64,000 bases of DNA from Peterkaempfera sp044755465 (GTDB taxonomy: Bacteria > Actinomycetota > Actinomycetes > Streptomycetales > Streptomycetaceae), in the NCBI RefSeq assembly GCF_044755465.1, contig NZ_JBIVRB010000001.1, positions 310,001 to 374,000 on the forward strand, given 5' to 3'. Below are positions 8,617 through 16,410 of this stretch, one piece after another. The position numbers and the translations under genes are program-made. Under the pieces are notes generated by a model. It made no database searches. It saw nothing but the letters and a program-made list of their open reading frames with translations, and was not told the DNA's origin. The first letter of the stretch is position 1; every line of letters begins with the position of its first letter.

Positions 8617-9117
8617 ATGGCGGACACGGCAGTACTGACCGGCGAGTCGGTGACCCTGCGCAGCATCGACCCGGCGGCCGCCGCCGACCTGCGGTCCGGC
8701 GGCTCCGGCGGGCTGCCCTGGGTCCCGGACGGCCCGTACGAGGGCACCCGGGACGCCGCCGCGATGCTGGTGCAGGCGGCCGAGGCCGGGTGCTACCGGC
8801 CCGAGTGGGGGGTGTACGCCATCGTGCGGCGCGGCGACGGCGCGGCGGTGGGCGGCATCGGCTTCCACGGCCCGCCGGACGGCGGGCGGGTGGAGATCGG
8901 CTACGACTTGGCGGAGTCGGCCCGGGGCAGCGGCCATGCCACCGAGGCGGTGCGGCTGCTCACCGCGTGGGCGCTGGCCGACCCGGCGGCGGTGCGGGTG
9001 GTGGTGGCGGCGGTGGAGCCCGGCAACGGGGCCTCGCAGCGGGTGCTGGAGCGGGCCGGGTTCGAGCGGGTCGGGCGGGACGGCGCGGGGCTGCTGCGCT
9101 ATGAGCGGCGGGCCTGA
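8617..9117 (+). CDS. GNAT family N-acetyltransferase (RimJ/RimL-like)
   Basis: 166 residues. Motif A is visible as EIGYDLAESARGSGHATEAV, corresponding to the acetyl-CoA pyrophosphate loop, followed by the EPGNGASQRVLERAGF segment typical of the RimJ/RimL group. Start: ATG 8617 with GGGGAG 6 nt upstream. The substrate may be a protein N-terminus or small molecule and cannot be deduced. The upstream 160 bp carries a duplicated GGCGGGCCGTCCGGAGG element. Confidence 0.9.
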   Translation: MADTAVLTGESVTLRSIDPAAAADLRSGGSGGLPWVPDGPYEGTRDAAAMLVQAAEAGCYRPEWGVYAIVRRGDGAAVGGIGFHGPPDGGRVEIGYDLAESARGSGHATEAVRLLTAWALADPAAVRVVVAAVEPGNGASQRVLERAGFERVGRDGAGLLRYERRA

Positions 9118-9256
9118 GCGGAGGGGCATACCGGAGAAAACGCACCGGAAAAATGCTGTCGTACCGGACAGCAGTCGTCCTTGTGCTGTCGTGCGACCGG
9201 CCGCCTCGGTACCGTGCGGGGACGCATGGCGAGTCGGCGAGGTGTCCGGGAGTGTG

Positions 9257-10069
9257 ATGGAGCAGCCCAGCGGTGAGGTGCCCGAGCGGTCGGCACCGCC
9301 CGACGAACCGACGGCCGGGCAGGCGGGGCCGTCCGAGCCGGAGCAGCCGTCCACACCGGAGCAGCCGTCCGACCCGGCGGCGTCGTCCGACCCGGCGGAG
9401 CCGGACGGGCCCAAGGAGCCGGAGCAGCCCGCCACGGCGCCCGGCCGCGCCTGGTCCACCTCGGCGCTGGCCCTGCTGTCGATGTCCGCCGTGCTGCTCG
9501 CCGGAGCCACGGCCTGGCACCTGGGCGCCGTCTTCCTGGACATCGCGCCGAGCAACACCGTCTCGCAGCAGTACCGGCAGCAGGTCGACGAGTGGGTCTA
9601 CCCCGAGTTCGAGCAGAACTGGAAGCTGTTCGCCCCCAATCCGCTCCAGCAGAACATCGCGGTGGAGGCCCGGGTGCAGACCCTCGGTCAGGACGGCAGC
9701 CACCACACCGGACAGTGGATCGGCCTCACCGCCCAGGACGTCGCCCGCATCCGGCACAACCCCATCCCCGGCCATGTCGACCAGAATCTGCTGCGCCGGG
9801 CCTGGGACCTGTACAGCGGTTCGCACAACTCCAACGGCGACGCCACCGACGGGCAGCGCAGCGAGCTGCACCAGCAGTACCTGAAGCGGATCGTGCTCCA
9901 GCGGCTGGGCCGCGAGCAGCAGGGCGAGCGGGTCGTCGAGGTGCAGCTGCGGGCGGGCACCACCAGCGTCTCGCCGCCGCCGTGGAGCAGTGAGAGCTGG
10001 GCCACCGGCACCAGCTACCAGGAGACGCCGTGGTGGCCGGTGTCCGATCAGGACTACGCGGGGCTGTGA
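9257..10069 (+). CDS. DUF5819 family membrane-anchored protein
   Basis: 270 residues. The first ~70 are Pro/Glu/Ser-rich and probably cytoplasmic. One membrane segment follows (LALLSMSAVLLAGATAWHLG), then an extracytoplasmic domain containing EFEQNWKLFAPNPLQQN, a signature I recognise from actinobacterial DUF5819 proteins. The stop codon is followed after one base by the start of the HTTM gene, so the two are almost certainly one operon and may act together at the membrane. Start: ATG 9257 next to GGGAG. The biochemical role is unknown; the pairing with an HTTM protein is the main clue. Confidence 0.8.
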   Translation: MEQPSGEVPERSAPPDEPTAGQAGPSEPEQPSTPEQPSDPAASSDPAEPDGPKEPEQPATAPGRAWSTSALALLSMSAVLLAGATAWHLGAVFLDIAPSNTVSQQYRQQVDEWVYPEFEQNWKLFAPNPLQQNIAVEARVQTLGQDGSHHTGQWIGLTAQDVARIRHNPIPGHVDQNLLRRAWDLYSGSHNSNGDATDGQRSELHQQYLKRIVLQRLGREQQGERVVEVQLRAGTTSVSPPPWSSESWATGTSYQETPWWPVSDQDYAGL

Positions 10070-10070
10070 G

Positions 10071-11498
10071 ATGGACACCGACACGGACACCGACACCGGC
10101 GGCGGCCCGGAGGGCGGCAGCGGCAGGCCCACTGCCCCCGCCGTCCAGCTGCCCGGCCCCCGCACCGCCGAGCCCGAGGCCGAGCGCCCTGCGGCCGACG
10201 CCGACGCCGACGCTGCGCCCGGGGGCGGGGACGCTCCCGTCCCGGCGCCGCGCCGGGGGCCGCTGGACCGGCTGAGCGACCTGTTCGCCACCGGTTTCGA
10301 CACCTTCATCGGCCGGGTGCTGGGCCCGCACCAGGCCGCCGTGGTGCGGATCGGCTTCGGCCTGACCTTCGCCCTGTTCCTGCTGCGCGAGTGGCCCGAG
10401 CGCCGCGTCCTGTACGGCGACCGGGCCCCCTGGAGCCTGGACCTGGCCCGGCAGCTGCTCGCCGGCAACCACTCCTTCACCGTGCTGCCCTGGTCCAATG
10501 GCGGCTGGTGGTTCGAACTCGTCTACCACCTGGCGATCCTCGCCGCCGTGGCCGTGACGCTGGGCTGGCGCACCCGGGCCATGACCGTGCTCTACATGCT
10601 CGGCGTGCTCTCCATCCAGAACCGGAACGTCTTCGTCGGTGACGGCGGCGACAACGTCATCCACCTGATGGCGATCTACCTGGTCTTCACCCGCTGCGGC
10701 CAGGTCTGGTCCCTGGACGCCCGGCGCGCCCGCCGGGGCGCGGGCGACGGCCGTACCGGCGTGCTGCTCTGGTCGGTGCTGGGTGCGCTGCTGCTCTGGG
10801 TGCAGCTCTCCGGCTTCTCCGGCGACTCGCTCGACATGACCTCGGACAGCTGGCCGCACCTGGGCTGGGGCACCGTGCTGTGGGCGATCTGGGCGGCGCA
10901 CGGCCTGTGGTGGGCGGTCAACCGCCACCGGCCGGGCCATGAGCTGCGGGCGCTGCTGGACGCGGGCGCCACCATGCTGCACAACTGCGCGATGCTGGTG
11001 ATCGCGGTGCAGGTCTGCTTCATCTACTCCACGGCCGGCTGGTACAAGATCCAGGGCTCCCGCTGGCAGGACGGCAGTGCGCTGTACTACCCGCTGCACC
11101 TGGACTACTTCACCCCGTGGCCGTGGCTGGCCGGGCTGCTGGCCGGCAATATGCTCGCGGTCTTCCTGATCTCGTACGGCACCGTCGCGGTGCAGGTGGC
11201 GTTCCCGTTCACCCTGTTCAACCGGCGGGTGAAGAACGTCCTGCTGGCCATGATGATGCTTGAGCACGCCGGGATCGCGGTGGCCCTGGGGCTGCCGATC
11301 TTCTCGCTCTCGATGATCTCCGCCGACGCGGTCTTCCTGCCCACCGCCTTCCTGCTCTGGTTGGGCGGCCGGGTCACCGGTCTGTGGGGGCGGTCGGCCG
11401 CCGGTACGCGCCCGGCGCGCACCCCCGGGAGCCCGGCCGGAAGCCCAGATGAGAGCCCAGCCGAGAACCTGACCGAGAGCCCCGCGCCGGCCCCGTGA
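10071..11498 (+). CDS. HTTM-domain (vitamin K-dependent gamma-carboxylase-like) membrane protein
   Basis: 475 residues. After an acidic/Pro-rich N-terminus of about 70 residues comes a multi-spanning domain (about eight hydrophobic segments) with features of the HTTM/VKGC-like family: AAVVRIGFGLTFALFLLREW, the lumenal-type LPWSNGGWW, RTRAMTVLYMLGVLSIQNRN and FIYSTAGWYKIQGSRWQDGSAL. HTTM is the transmembrane core of vitamin K-dependent gamma-carboxylase, but bacterial homologues are mostly uncharacterised and no carboxylation substrate is evident. It is translated one base after the DUF5819 gene, which argues for a joint function. A hairpin terminator overlaps its stop. Confidence 0.88.
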   Translation: MDTDTDTDTGGGPEGGSGRPTAPAVQLPGPRTAEPEAERPAADADADAAPGGGDAPVPAPRRGPLDRLSDLFATGFDTFIGRVLGPHQAAVVRIGFGLTFALFLLREWPERRVLYGDRAPWSLDLARQLLAGNHSFTVLPWSNGGWWFELVYHLAILAAVAVTLGWRTRAMTVLYMLGVLSIQNRNVFVGDGGDNVIHLMAIYLVFTRCGQVWSLDARRARRGAGDGRTGVLLWSVLGALLLWVQLSGFSGDSLDMTSDSWPHLGWGTVLWAIWAAHGLWWAVNRHRPGHELRALLDAGATMLHNCAMLVIAVQVCFIYSTAGWYKIQGSRWQDGSALYYPLHLDYFTPWPWLAGLLAGNMLAVFLISYGTVAVQVAFPFTLFNRRVKNVLLAMMMLEHAGIAVALGLPIFSLSMISADAVFLPTAFLLWLGGRVTGLWGRSAAGTRPARTPGSPAGSPDESPAENLTESPAPAP

Positions 11499-11526
11499 CC
11501 GGCGCGGGGCCGGGGTGCGCGCCGGT
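11498..11526 (+). terminator. Hairpin terminator after the HTTM gene
   Basis: ACCGGCGCG (11498-11506) pairs perfectly with CGCGCCGGT (11518-11526) across an 11-nt loop. There is no U-tract, as is usual in streptomycetes. Confidence 0.6.
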
Positions 11527-11544
11527 CCCGACTACCCTCGTGGC

Positions 11545-12288
11545 GTGAGCAGCACCCCCATCGCGCCCGAGGGCGACCGGCTCGACGGTGTCCGGCCTGA
11601 CAGTGTCCGGCCCGGCGGCGCCCCGCAGGACGGCGACCCGCACGACGGCGACCAGTACGACGACGGCTTCGGCCGTGAGGTCGGGGTCGGGCCGCACCCG
11701 CTGCCGTGGCCGGAGGGGGAGCGGTACGACCCGGAGCTGCTGGCGCACGGTGACCGCCGCAATGTCGTGGACCGCTACCGGTACTGGACCCGGGAGGCGG
11801 TGGTCGCGGACCTGGACACCCGGCGGCACCCGTTCCATGTCGCGGTGGAGAACTGGACGCACGACTTCAACATCGGCTCGGTGGTGCGGACCGCCAACGC
11901 CTTCCTGACCGAGCAGGTGCACATCGTGGGCCGCCGCCGCTGGAACCGGCGCGGCGCGATGGTGACCGACCGCTACCAGCATGTGCGCCACCATGCGGAG
12001 GTGGCCTCGCTGGCGGCCTTCGCCGCCGAGCGCGACCTGCCGATCATCGGCATCGACAACCTCCCCGGCGCCGTCCCGCTGGAGACCACCGAGCTGCCGC
12101 GCCGCTGCATCCTGCTCTTCGGCCAGGAGGGCCCGGGGCTCACCGAGGAGGCGTGGCAGCACGCCTCGCTGGTCTGCTCCATCGCGCAGTTCGGCTCCAC
12201 CCGCTCCATCAACGCGGGCGCCGCCGCCGCCATCGCCATGCACACCTGGGTCCGCAGCCACGCCGAGATCCCCGCCGCCGGGTCCTAG
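11545..12288 (+). CDS. SpoU/TrmH family RNA 2'-O-methyltransferase
   Basis: 247 residues with an acidic, variable N-terminus of about 60. The SPOUT core follows: motif 1 NWTHDFNIGSVVRTANAF, motif 2 ILLFGQEGPGL, and motif 3 QFGSTRSINAGAAAAIAMH, which form the trefoil-knot SAM site. It should methylate a ribose in rRNA or tRNA, but the site is not predictable. Start: GTG 11545 has no Shine-Dalgarno; a TACCCT -10-like hexamer ends 6 nt upstream, suggesting a leaderless transcript. It converges on the MarR gene across a hairpin. Confidence 0.9.
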   Translation: MSSTPIAPEGDRLDGVRPDSVRPGGAPQDGDPHDGDQYDDGFGREVGVGPHPLPWPEGERYDPELLAHGDRRNVVDRYRYWTREAVVADLDTRRHPFHVAVENWTHDFNIGSVVRTANAFLTEQVHIVGRRRWNRRGAMVTDRYQHVRHHAEVASLAAFAAERDLPIIGIDNLPGAVPLETTELPRRCILLFGQEGPGLTEEAWQHASLVCSIAQFGSTRSINAGAAAAIAMHTWVRSHAEIPAAGS

Positions 12289-12301
12289 CCGACCCGGCGG
12301 C
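12274..12301. terminator. Bidirectional hairpin between convergent spoU-like and marR genes
   Basis: GCCGCCGGGTC (12274-12284) and GACCCGGCGGC (12291-12301) form an 11-bp stem with a 6-nt loop that includes the SpoU-family stop codon. Confidence 0.65.
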
Positions 12302-12303
12302 CG

Positions 12304-12759
12304 CTACGGGGTCTGCGGCCAGGGGCGCACCAGTGTGGTGAGGTGCCGGGTGAGCTGGGCGAGCTCGGCGTCACCGAGGCGTGCGGTCAGCTCGGTGACG
12401 CGGCGGGCGATCTCGGCGGTGCCCTGGTCCGCGAGCCGGCTGCCGTCGGCGGTGAGCGAGACCAGGACCGCGCGGCCGTCGTGGGGTGACGGGGAGCGCC
12501 GGACCAGGCCGCGCTTCTCGGCGCGGCTGACCAGCCCGGTCATGGACGACTTGTCCAGACCGAGGTGGCGGCCGAGTTCGAGCATGCCGACCTGCCGGTC
12601 CCGCAGCACGCCCAGCAGCCTGATCTGAGTGACCGACAGGTCGTGTTCGGCTCCGGCGGCGGACAGGACGCCCTGGACCAGGAAGGACAGCTGCACCAGT
12701 GCGTCCACCGGGCCCAGGGGCCGGGTGTCCGGGAGGCCGAGGGGGCTGCCAGTGCTCAT
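12304..12759 (-). CDS. MarR family transcriptional regulator
   Basis: 151 residues. Winged helix: LLGVLRDRQVGMLELGRHLG, recognition helix DKSSMTGLVSRAEKRG, wing SPSPHDGRA. It is divergent from an MDR-family dehydrogenase gene, and the shared 131-bp promoter region carries repeated motifs, so it very probably represses that gene in response to a small molecule. The ATG has no Shine-Dalgarno. TAGACT (minus strand, 12766-12771) ends 6 nt upstream, the layout of a leaderless transcript. Confidence 0.92.
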   Translation of the reverse strand: MSTGSPLGLPDTRPLGPVDALVQLSFLVQGVLSAAGAEHDLSVTQIRLLGVLRDRQVGMLELGRHLGLDKSSMTGLVSRAEKRGLVRRSPSPHDGRAVLVSLTADGSRLADQGTAEIARRVTELTARLGDAELAQLTRHLTTLVRPWPQTP

Positions 12760-12772
12760 GGGAGGAGTCTAC

Positions 12773-12823
12773 TTGACCTAGTACGCGGCACGAACTACCT
12801 TCCATTTAGTACGTGCCGCGAAC
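12773..12823 (+). promoter_or_regulatory. Promoter of the dehydrogenase gene overlapped by probable MarR operators
   Basis: TTGACC (12773-12778), a 17-nt spacer and TACCTT (12796-12801) make a good vegetative promoter facing the dehydrogenase. The spacer holds AGTACGCGGCACGAAC (12780-12795), which recurs as AGTACGTGCCGCGAAC 28 bp downstream (12808-12823). The inner parts CGCGGCAC (12784-12791) and GTGCCGCG (12813-12820) are inverted copies. A MarR dimer bound at either would block the promoter. Confidence 0.65.
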
Positions 12824-12890
12824 CAAATGATGGCGGCAGTCGCCCCGGGCCCAGGCGCCCCGCGCTCGCCGGCCGGACAGGAGTAACCCC

Positions 12891-13856
12891 ATGCACGCCG
12901 CAGTCGTCCGCAGCTTCGACACCCCGCCGCGCTTCGACACCTTCCCGACCCCCACCGCCACCGGTGACCACCAGGTCCTGGTCGACGTCCTGGCCGCCGG
13001 CCTGCACCCCCGGGTGCGCTCGGCCGCCGACGGCAGCCACTACACCTCCGACGGCGCCCTGCCCATGGTCCCCGGCGTCGACGGGGTCGGCCGGACCCCG
13101 GACGGCGAACTGCTCTACTTCGTCGCCGCCGACGACGTACCGGGCACCATGGCCGAGCAGGCCGTCGTCGACCGCCGCCGCGCCATCACCCTGCCCGCCG
13201 GGACCGACCCGGCGGCCGTGGCCGCCGCCATGAACCCCGGCATGTCCTCCTGGCTCGCCCTGCGCAGCCGGGTCGGCTTCCGGCCCGGTGGGTCCGTGCT
13301 GGTCCTGGGCGCCACCGGCAACTCCGGCCAACTCGCCGTCCAGATCGCCAAGCACCTGGGAGCCGCCCGGGTGATCGGCGCCGGCCGCGACCGCCGGCGC
13401 CTGGAACTGCTGACGGACCTCGGGGCGGACGAGGTCGTCTCGCTGGACGGCGACGAGCAGGACGTCGCCGACCGGCTCGGCCGCGCCGCCTCGGACGTCG
13501 ACGTCGTCATCGACTACCTGTGGGGGCGCCCCACCCAGCTGGCCATGCCCGCGCTGCTGACCGCCCGCCGCGAGCGCGCCAAGGCCCTGGCCTGGGTCCA
13601 GATCGGGTCCATGGCGGGCCGGGACATCACCCTGCCCTCGTACCTGCTGCGCGCGGCGAACCTCACCATCCTGGGCAGCGGCCAGGGCTCCCTGACCACC
13701 GCCGGCATCGTGGCCGAACTGCCCTCCCTCGCCGTGGAGATCGCCGCCGGCACCCTGGCCGTGGACCCGCTGCCCATGCCGCTCTCCCAGGTCGAGCGGG
13801 CCTGGGCCGCCACCCCCGCCCCGGGCGGGCGCATCGTCCTGATGCCCGGCACCTGA
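12891..13856 (+). CDS. MDR-superfamily quinone oxidoreductase / alcohol dehydrogenase-like protein
   Basis: 321 residues. N-terminal GroES-like half, then a Rossmann fold with the nucleotide loop LGATGNSGQLAVQIAKHLGA and GAGRDRRRLELLTDLGADEV. The glycine/Ala spacing (AxxGxxG) fits the NADPH-dependent zinc-free quinone oxidoreductase group, and no zinc-ligand Cys cluster is present. It probably reduces an electrophile or quinone that is also the MarR effector (inference from gene order). ATG start after GGAG at 12879-12882. Confidence 0.9.
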   Translation: MHAAVVRSFDTPPRFDTFPTPTATGDHQVLVDVLAAGLHPRVRSAADGSHYTSDGALPMVPGVDGVGRTPDGELLYFVAADDVPGTMAEQAVVDRRRAITLPAGTDPAAVAAAMNPGMSSWLALRSRVGFRPGGSVLVLGATGNSGQLAVQIAKHLGAARVIGAGRDRRRLELLTDLGADEVVSLDGDEQDVADRLGRAASDVDVVIDYLWGRPTQLAMPALLTARRERAKALAWVQIGSMAGRDITLPSYLLRAANLTILGSGQGSLTTAGIVAELPSLAVEIAAGTLAVDPLPMPLSQVERAWAATPAPGGRIVLMPGT

Positions 13857-13876
13857 TCCGCCCGGCACCTGATCCG
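13845..13876. repeat. Perfect 16-bp tandem duplication over the stop codon
   Basis: CCCGGCACCTGATCCG occurs back to back at 13845-13860 and 13861-13876. The first copy contains the dehydrogenase stop codon; the second is untranslated. A recent slippage event is the simplest reading. Confidence 0.85.
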
Positions 13877-13887
13877 GCCGGCGCCGG

Positions 13888-15357
13888 TCACGAGCCGGCC
13901 GGGGGGCCCAGGTGGGTGGTGAGGGCGGTGTGGAGGGTGGCCGGGGCGGGGGAGTCGGCGGCCCAGGCGGTGTAGCCGTCGGGGCGGACCAGCAGGGTGG
14001 TGGCCGGGCCGCCGGCCGGGGTGGCGGGCAGCAGCCGGTCGGCCCAGGGGCGGGCCGCCTCGGGGGAGCGGCCGACCAGGACGGACCTGCCGGTGCGCAG
14101 CGCCTCGTACAGCCGCTGCGGTGTGCCGTCCGGCCCGGTGAGCCGCAGGTCGGGGACCCGGCGGCCGGTCAGCGGGTGGGCGCCGCGCGGGGCCGGGTAG
14201 GCGATGCCGATGCCGGAGACCTGGCGGGTGGCGCGCCGGGTCACCGGGCGGAGGTGGGAGCCCAGCCGGACCAGGGCCGTGATCGGGGCGCCGGCGGCGG
14301 TGGAGCCGGCCAGGGCGAACCGGATCAGCGCGCCGGAGCTGCGCAGCACCTTGCGGCCGACCGGGTGCCGCTCGGCGTGGTAGCTGTCCAGCAGCCCGGC
14401 CGGGGCGTGGCCGTGCACGGCGGCGGCGAGCTTCCAGCCGAGGTTGACGGCGTCCTGGAGGCCGGTGTTCATGCCCTGGCCGCCGGCCGGGGAGTGGCAG
14501 TGCGCGGCGTCGCCGGCCAGGAAGACCCGGCCGGAGCGGTACTGCGACACCTGCCGCTCGTCGCTGTGGAAGCGGGACGTCCAGCGCGCCTCGCCCATGC
14601 CGTAGTCGTCCCCGAGGGTCCGCCGCAGCACCTCGCGCAGCTCAGCGAGGTCCACCGGGGCGTCGTCGGGGAGCCGGTGGTGCCGGTTCCAGGCGATGGC
14701 CCGGTACCAGCCGTCACCGAAGGGGACGAGGAGGCCGAAGCCGCCCCGCCCGGCGGCGGCCAGGAGCACTTCGCCGGGCGGGTGCGTCAGCCGTACGTCC
14801 GCCAGCATCATCGAGCTGACCACCGACTCGCCGGGGAAGGGCAGGTCCAGCAGCTGCCGCACCGCGCTGCGCACGCCGTCCGCGCCGACCGCGTACCGGG
14901 CGCGGTGGGTGGCGGTGCCGCCGCTGCCGTCGCGGACGTCCAGCTCCACGCCGTCCGGGTCCTGGCGCAGCCCGGTCACCTCGGCGTCGCGCAGGATGCG
15001 GGCACCGGCGGCCAGCGCCCGCCGCTCCAGCACCCGTTCGGTGTTGTACTGCGGGGTGATCAGTACGAACGGGAACCGGCTGCGCAGCTGGGAGAGGTCG
15101 ATCCGCAGCTGTCCGAAGAAGCGCAGTGAGCTCAGCGCGGTGCCGGTGGCGATCAGCTCGTCGGCCAGGCCCCGGGCGTCCAGCTGCTCCAGGGTGCGGG
15201 CGTGCACGGCGAAGGCGCGGGTGAGCCCTGATTCGGCCGTGCGCCGCTCCAGGACGGTGACGCCGACGCCGGCGGCGGCGAGGTCGCCGGCCAGCAGCAG
15301 GCCGGTGGGGCCGGCGCCGGCGATGAGGACATCGGTGGTGCTGGTGCGGTCAGGCAT
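13888..15357 (-). CDS. FAD-dependent aromatic monooxygenase (PHBH family)
   Basis: 489 residues. Group A flavoprotein hydroxylase with the GxGxxG dinucleotide motif (VLIAGAGPTGLLLAGDLA), the DG motif (YAVGADGVRSAVRQLL) and the GD motif (VFLAGDAAHCHSPAGGQGMN). A C-terminal thioredoxin-like region follows, as in polyketide and rifampicin-type hydroxylases. It should hydroxylate an aromatic or polyketide substrate with NAD(P)H; the substrate is unknown. Start: ATG 15357 with AGGGGG upstream. It is divergent from a TetR gene, with two operator-like palindromes in between, so it is probably an inducible detoxifying or tailoring enzyme. Confidence 0.92.
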   Translation of the reverse strand: MPDRTSTTDVLIAGAGPTGLLLAGDLAAAGVGVTVLERRTAESGLTRAFAVHARTLEQLDARGLADELIATGTALSSLRFFGQLRIDLSQLRSRFPFVLITPQYNTERVLERRALAAGARILRDAEVTGLRQDPDGVELDVRDGSGGTATHRARYAVGADGVRSAVRQLLDLPFPGESVVSSMMLADVRLTHPPGEVLLAAAGRGGFGLLVPFGDGWYRAIAWNRHHRLPDDAPVDLAELREVLRRTLGDDYGMGEARWTSRFHSDERQVSQYRSGRVFLAGDAAHCHSPAGGQGMNTGLQDAVNLGWKLAAAVHGHAPAGLLDSYHAERHPVGRKVLRSSGALIRFALAGSTAAGAPITALVRLGSHLRPVTRRATRQVSGIGIAYPAPRGAHPLTGRRVPDLRLTGPDGTPQRLYEALRTGRSVLVGRSPEAARPWADRLLPATPAGGPATTLLVRPDGYTAWAADSPAPATLHTALTTHLGPPAGS

Positions 15358-15396
15358 GGTCGCCCCCTGGGGTTCGCCGGGCCGGTCGGCCCTGCG

Positions 15397-15463
15397 GTCA
15401 ACACCTGTTGACTTCAACGCTAGGACGGCGTCCCTGGTATGTCAACGACCGTTGGCCTACAGT
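15397..15463. promoter_or_regulatory. Divergent promoters with two TetR-type operators
   Basis: Operator 1 is the perfect palindrome GTCAACACCTGTTGAC (15397-15412; 7-bp arms, 2-nt centre). Operator 2 is GTCAACGACCGTTGGC (15441-15456; one mismatch). Toward the monooxygenase, the minus strand has TTGACA (15440-15445), 17 nt, then TAGCGT (15417-15422): a near-ideal promoter whose -35 overlaps operator 2 and whose -10 sits next to operator 1. Toward tetR, TACAGT (15458-15463) lies 7 nt before the GTG. A further half-site, GTTGAC, abuts the start codon. Confidence 0.75.
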
Positions 15464-15470
15464 TGTTGAC

Positions 15471-16040
15471 GTGATCGAGAGACCGCCGCGCCCCCGCAGC
15501 TCGGACGCCACCAGGGCCGCCATCCTGGCCGCCGCCCGCACCCGGTTCGCCGCCGACGGCTACGACCGCGCCACCATCCGCGCCATCGCCGCCGACGCGC
15601 GTATCGACCCGGCGATGGTGATGCGGTACTTCGGCTCCAAGGAGCAGCTGTTCGCGGCCGCCGCCTCGGTCACCGAGGTCGACCTGCGGATACCGGCGCT
15701 GGCCGCGCTGCCGCCGGACCGGATCGGCGCGGGCGTCGTCGCCCACTTCCTGGCGCGCTGGGAGGGCGACGAGGCGCTCCAGGTGATGCTGCGCTCCGCC
15801 GCCACCAACGAGACCGCCGCCGAGCGCGCCCGGGACGCCTTCGCCGGGCAGGTCGCGCCCGCCGTGGCCGCGCTGCACCGGGACCCGGCCGAGGCGCGGG
15901 CCCGCGCCGCGCTGGTGGCCACCCAGCTGATCGGCCTGGCGATGTGCCGCTACGTCCTGCGGCTGCCGCCGGTGGTGGAGATGGACCGCGAAGAGCTGGT
16001 GGCGCGGTTCGGCCCGCTGGTACAGGCCGTGCTGACCTAG
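15471..16040 (+). CDS. TetR family repressor, divergent from the monooxygenase
   Basis: 189 residues. N-terminal HTH: AILAAARTRFAADGYDRATI with recognition region ADARIDPAMVMRYFGSKEQL. The C-terminal ligand domain resembles the TetR_C_17-type group (LVATQLIGLAMCRYVLRLPP). Start: GTG 15471 lacks a Shine-Dalgarno and follows a -10-like TACAGT by 7 nt, so it may be leaderless. The two GTCAAC/GTTGAC palindromes in the shared promoter make autoregulation and control of the monooxygenase very likely. Confidence 0.93.
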   Translation: MIERPPRPRSSDATRAAILAAARTRFAADGYDRATIRAIAADARIDPAMVMRYFGSKEQLFAAAASVTEVDLRIPALAALPPDRIGAGVVAHFLARWEGDEALQVMLRSAATNETAAERARDAFAGQVAPAVAALHRDPAEARARAALVATQLIGLAMCRYVLRLPPVVEMDREELVARFGPLVQAVLT

Positions 16041-16410
16041 CGTCACCGGCGGCCCGCGCGGTTCCCGGTACGCTCGTCGGCCGCCGTCACTGCCGGGGCT
16101 GTGAGCCGCCCCGGTATGAGCCGGACGGCGACCCGGGGCCCGGCACCCCGTCCCGACAGCGGCGCCGACGCCCCCGGGCGCCAGATCGAGGGCGGTGTCG
16201 CGTTCCTGCCCGCCCCGGGCGCCTCGCCCCGGACGCCTCGCCCCGGGCGCCTCGCCCCGGGCGCCTCGCCCCGGGCGTCCCGTACGGCGGGGAGCCGGGC
16301 ACGCCGCCGTGGTCCGCCTCGTCCTGCTGCGGACCCGGGTCGTCCGCCCCCGGCGGGCCGCCGGACGCCGGAGCCGACCCCACGTCAGCCCCGGCGCCGG
16401 TGCCGCCCGC
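16041..16410. other. Intergenic region between convergent tetR and paaN
   Basis: No supportable gene in these 370 bases. A 7-bp hairpin, CCGGGGC (16093-16099) with GCCCCGG (16108-16114), may terminate one or both genes. Four tandem 14-bp repeats lie at 16221-16276. The long open frames here reflect base composition and have no recognisable protein features. Confidence 0.6.
16221..16276. repeat. Four tandem 14-bp repeats (GCCTCGCCCCGGRC)
   Basis: Copies lie at 16221-16234, 16235-16248, 16249-16262 and 16263-16276, the first differing at one base (A for G). Composed only of G/C and a single T, they probably arose by slippage. Confidence 0.85.

Noticed and set aside
16087..16383. 98-codon minus-strand frame in the tetR-paaN gap
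   Set aside because: It is built from the 14-bp tandem repeats and low-complexity Gly/Arg/Pro codons, with no start signal or homology.
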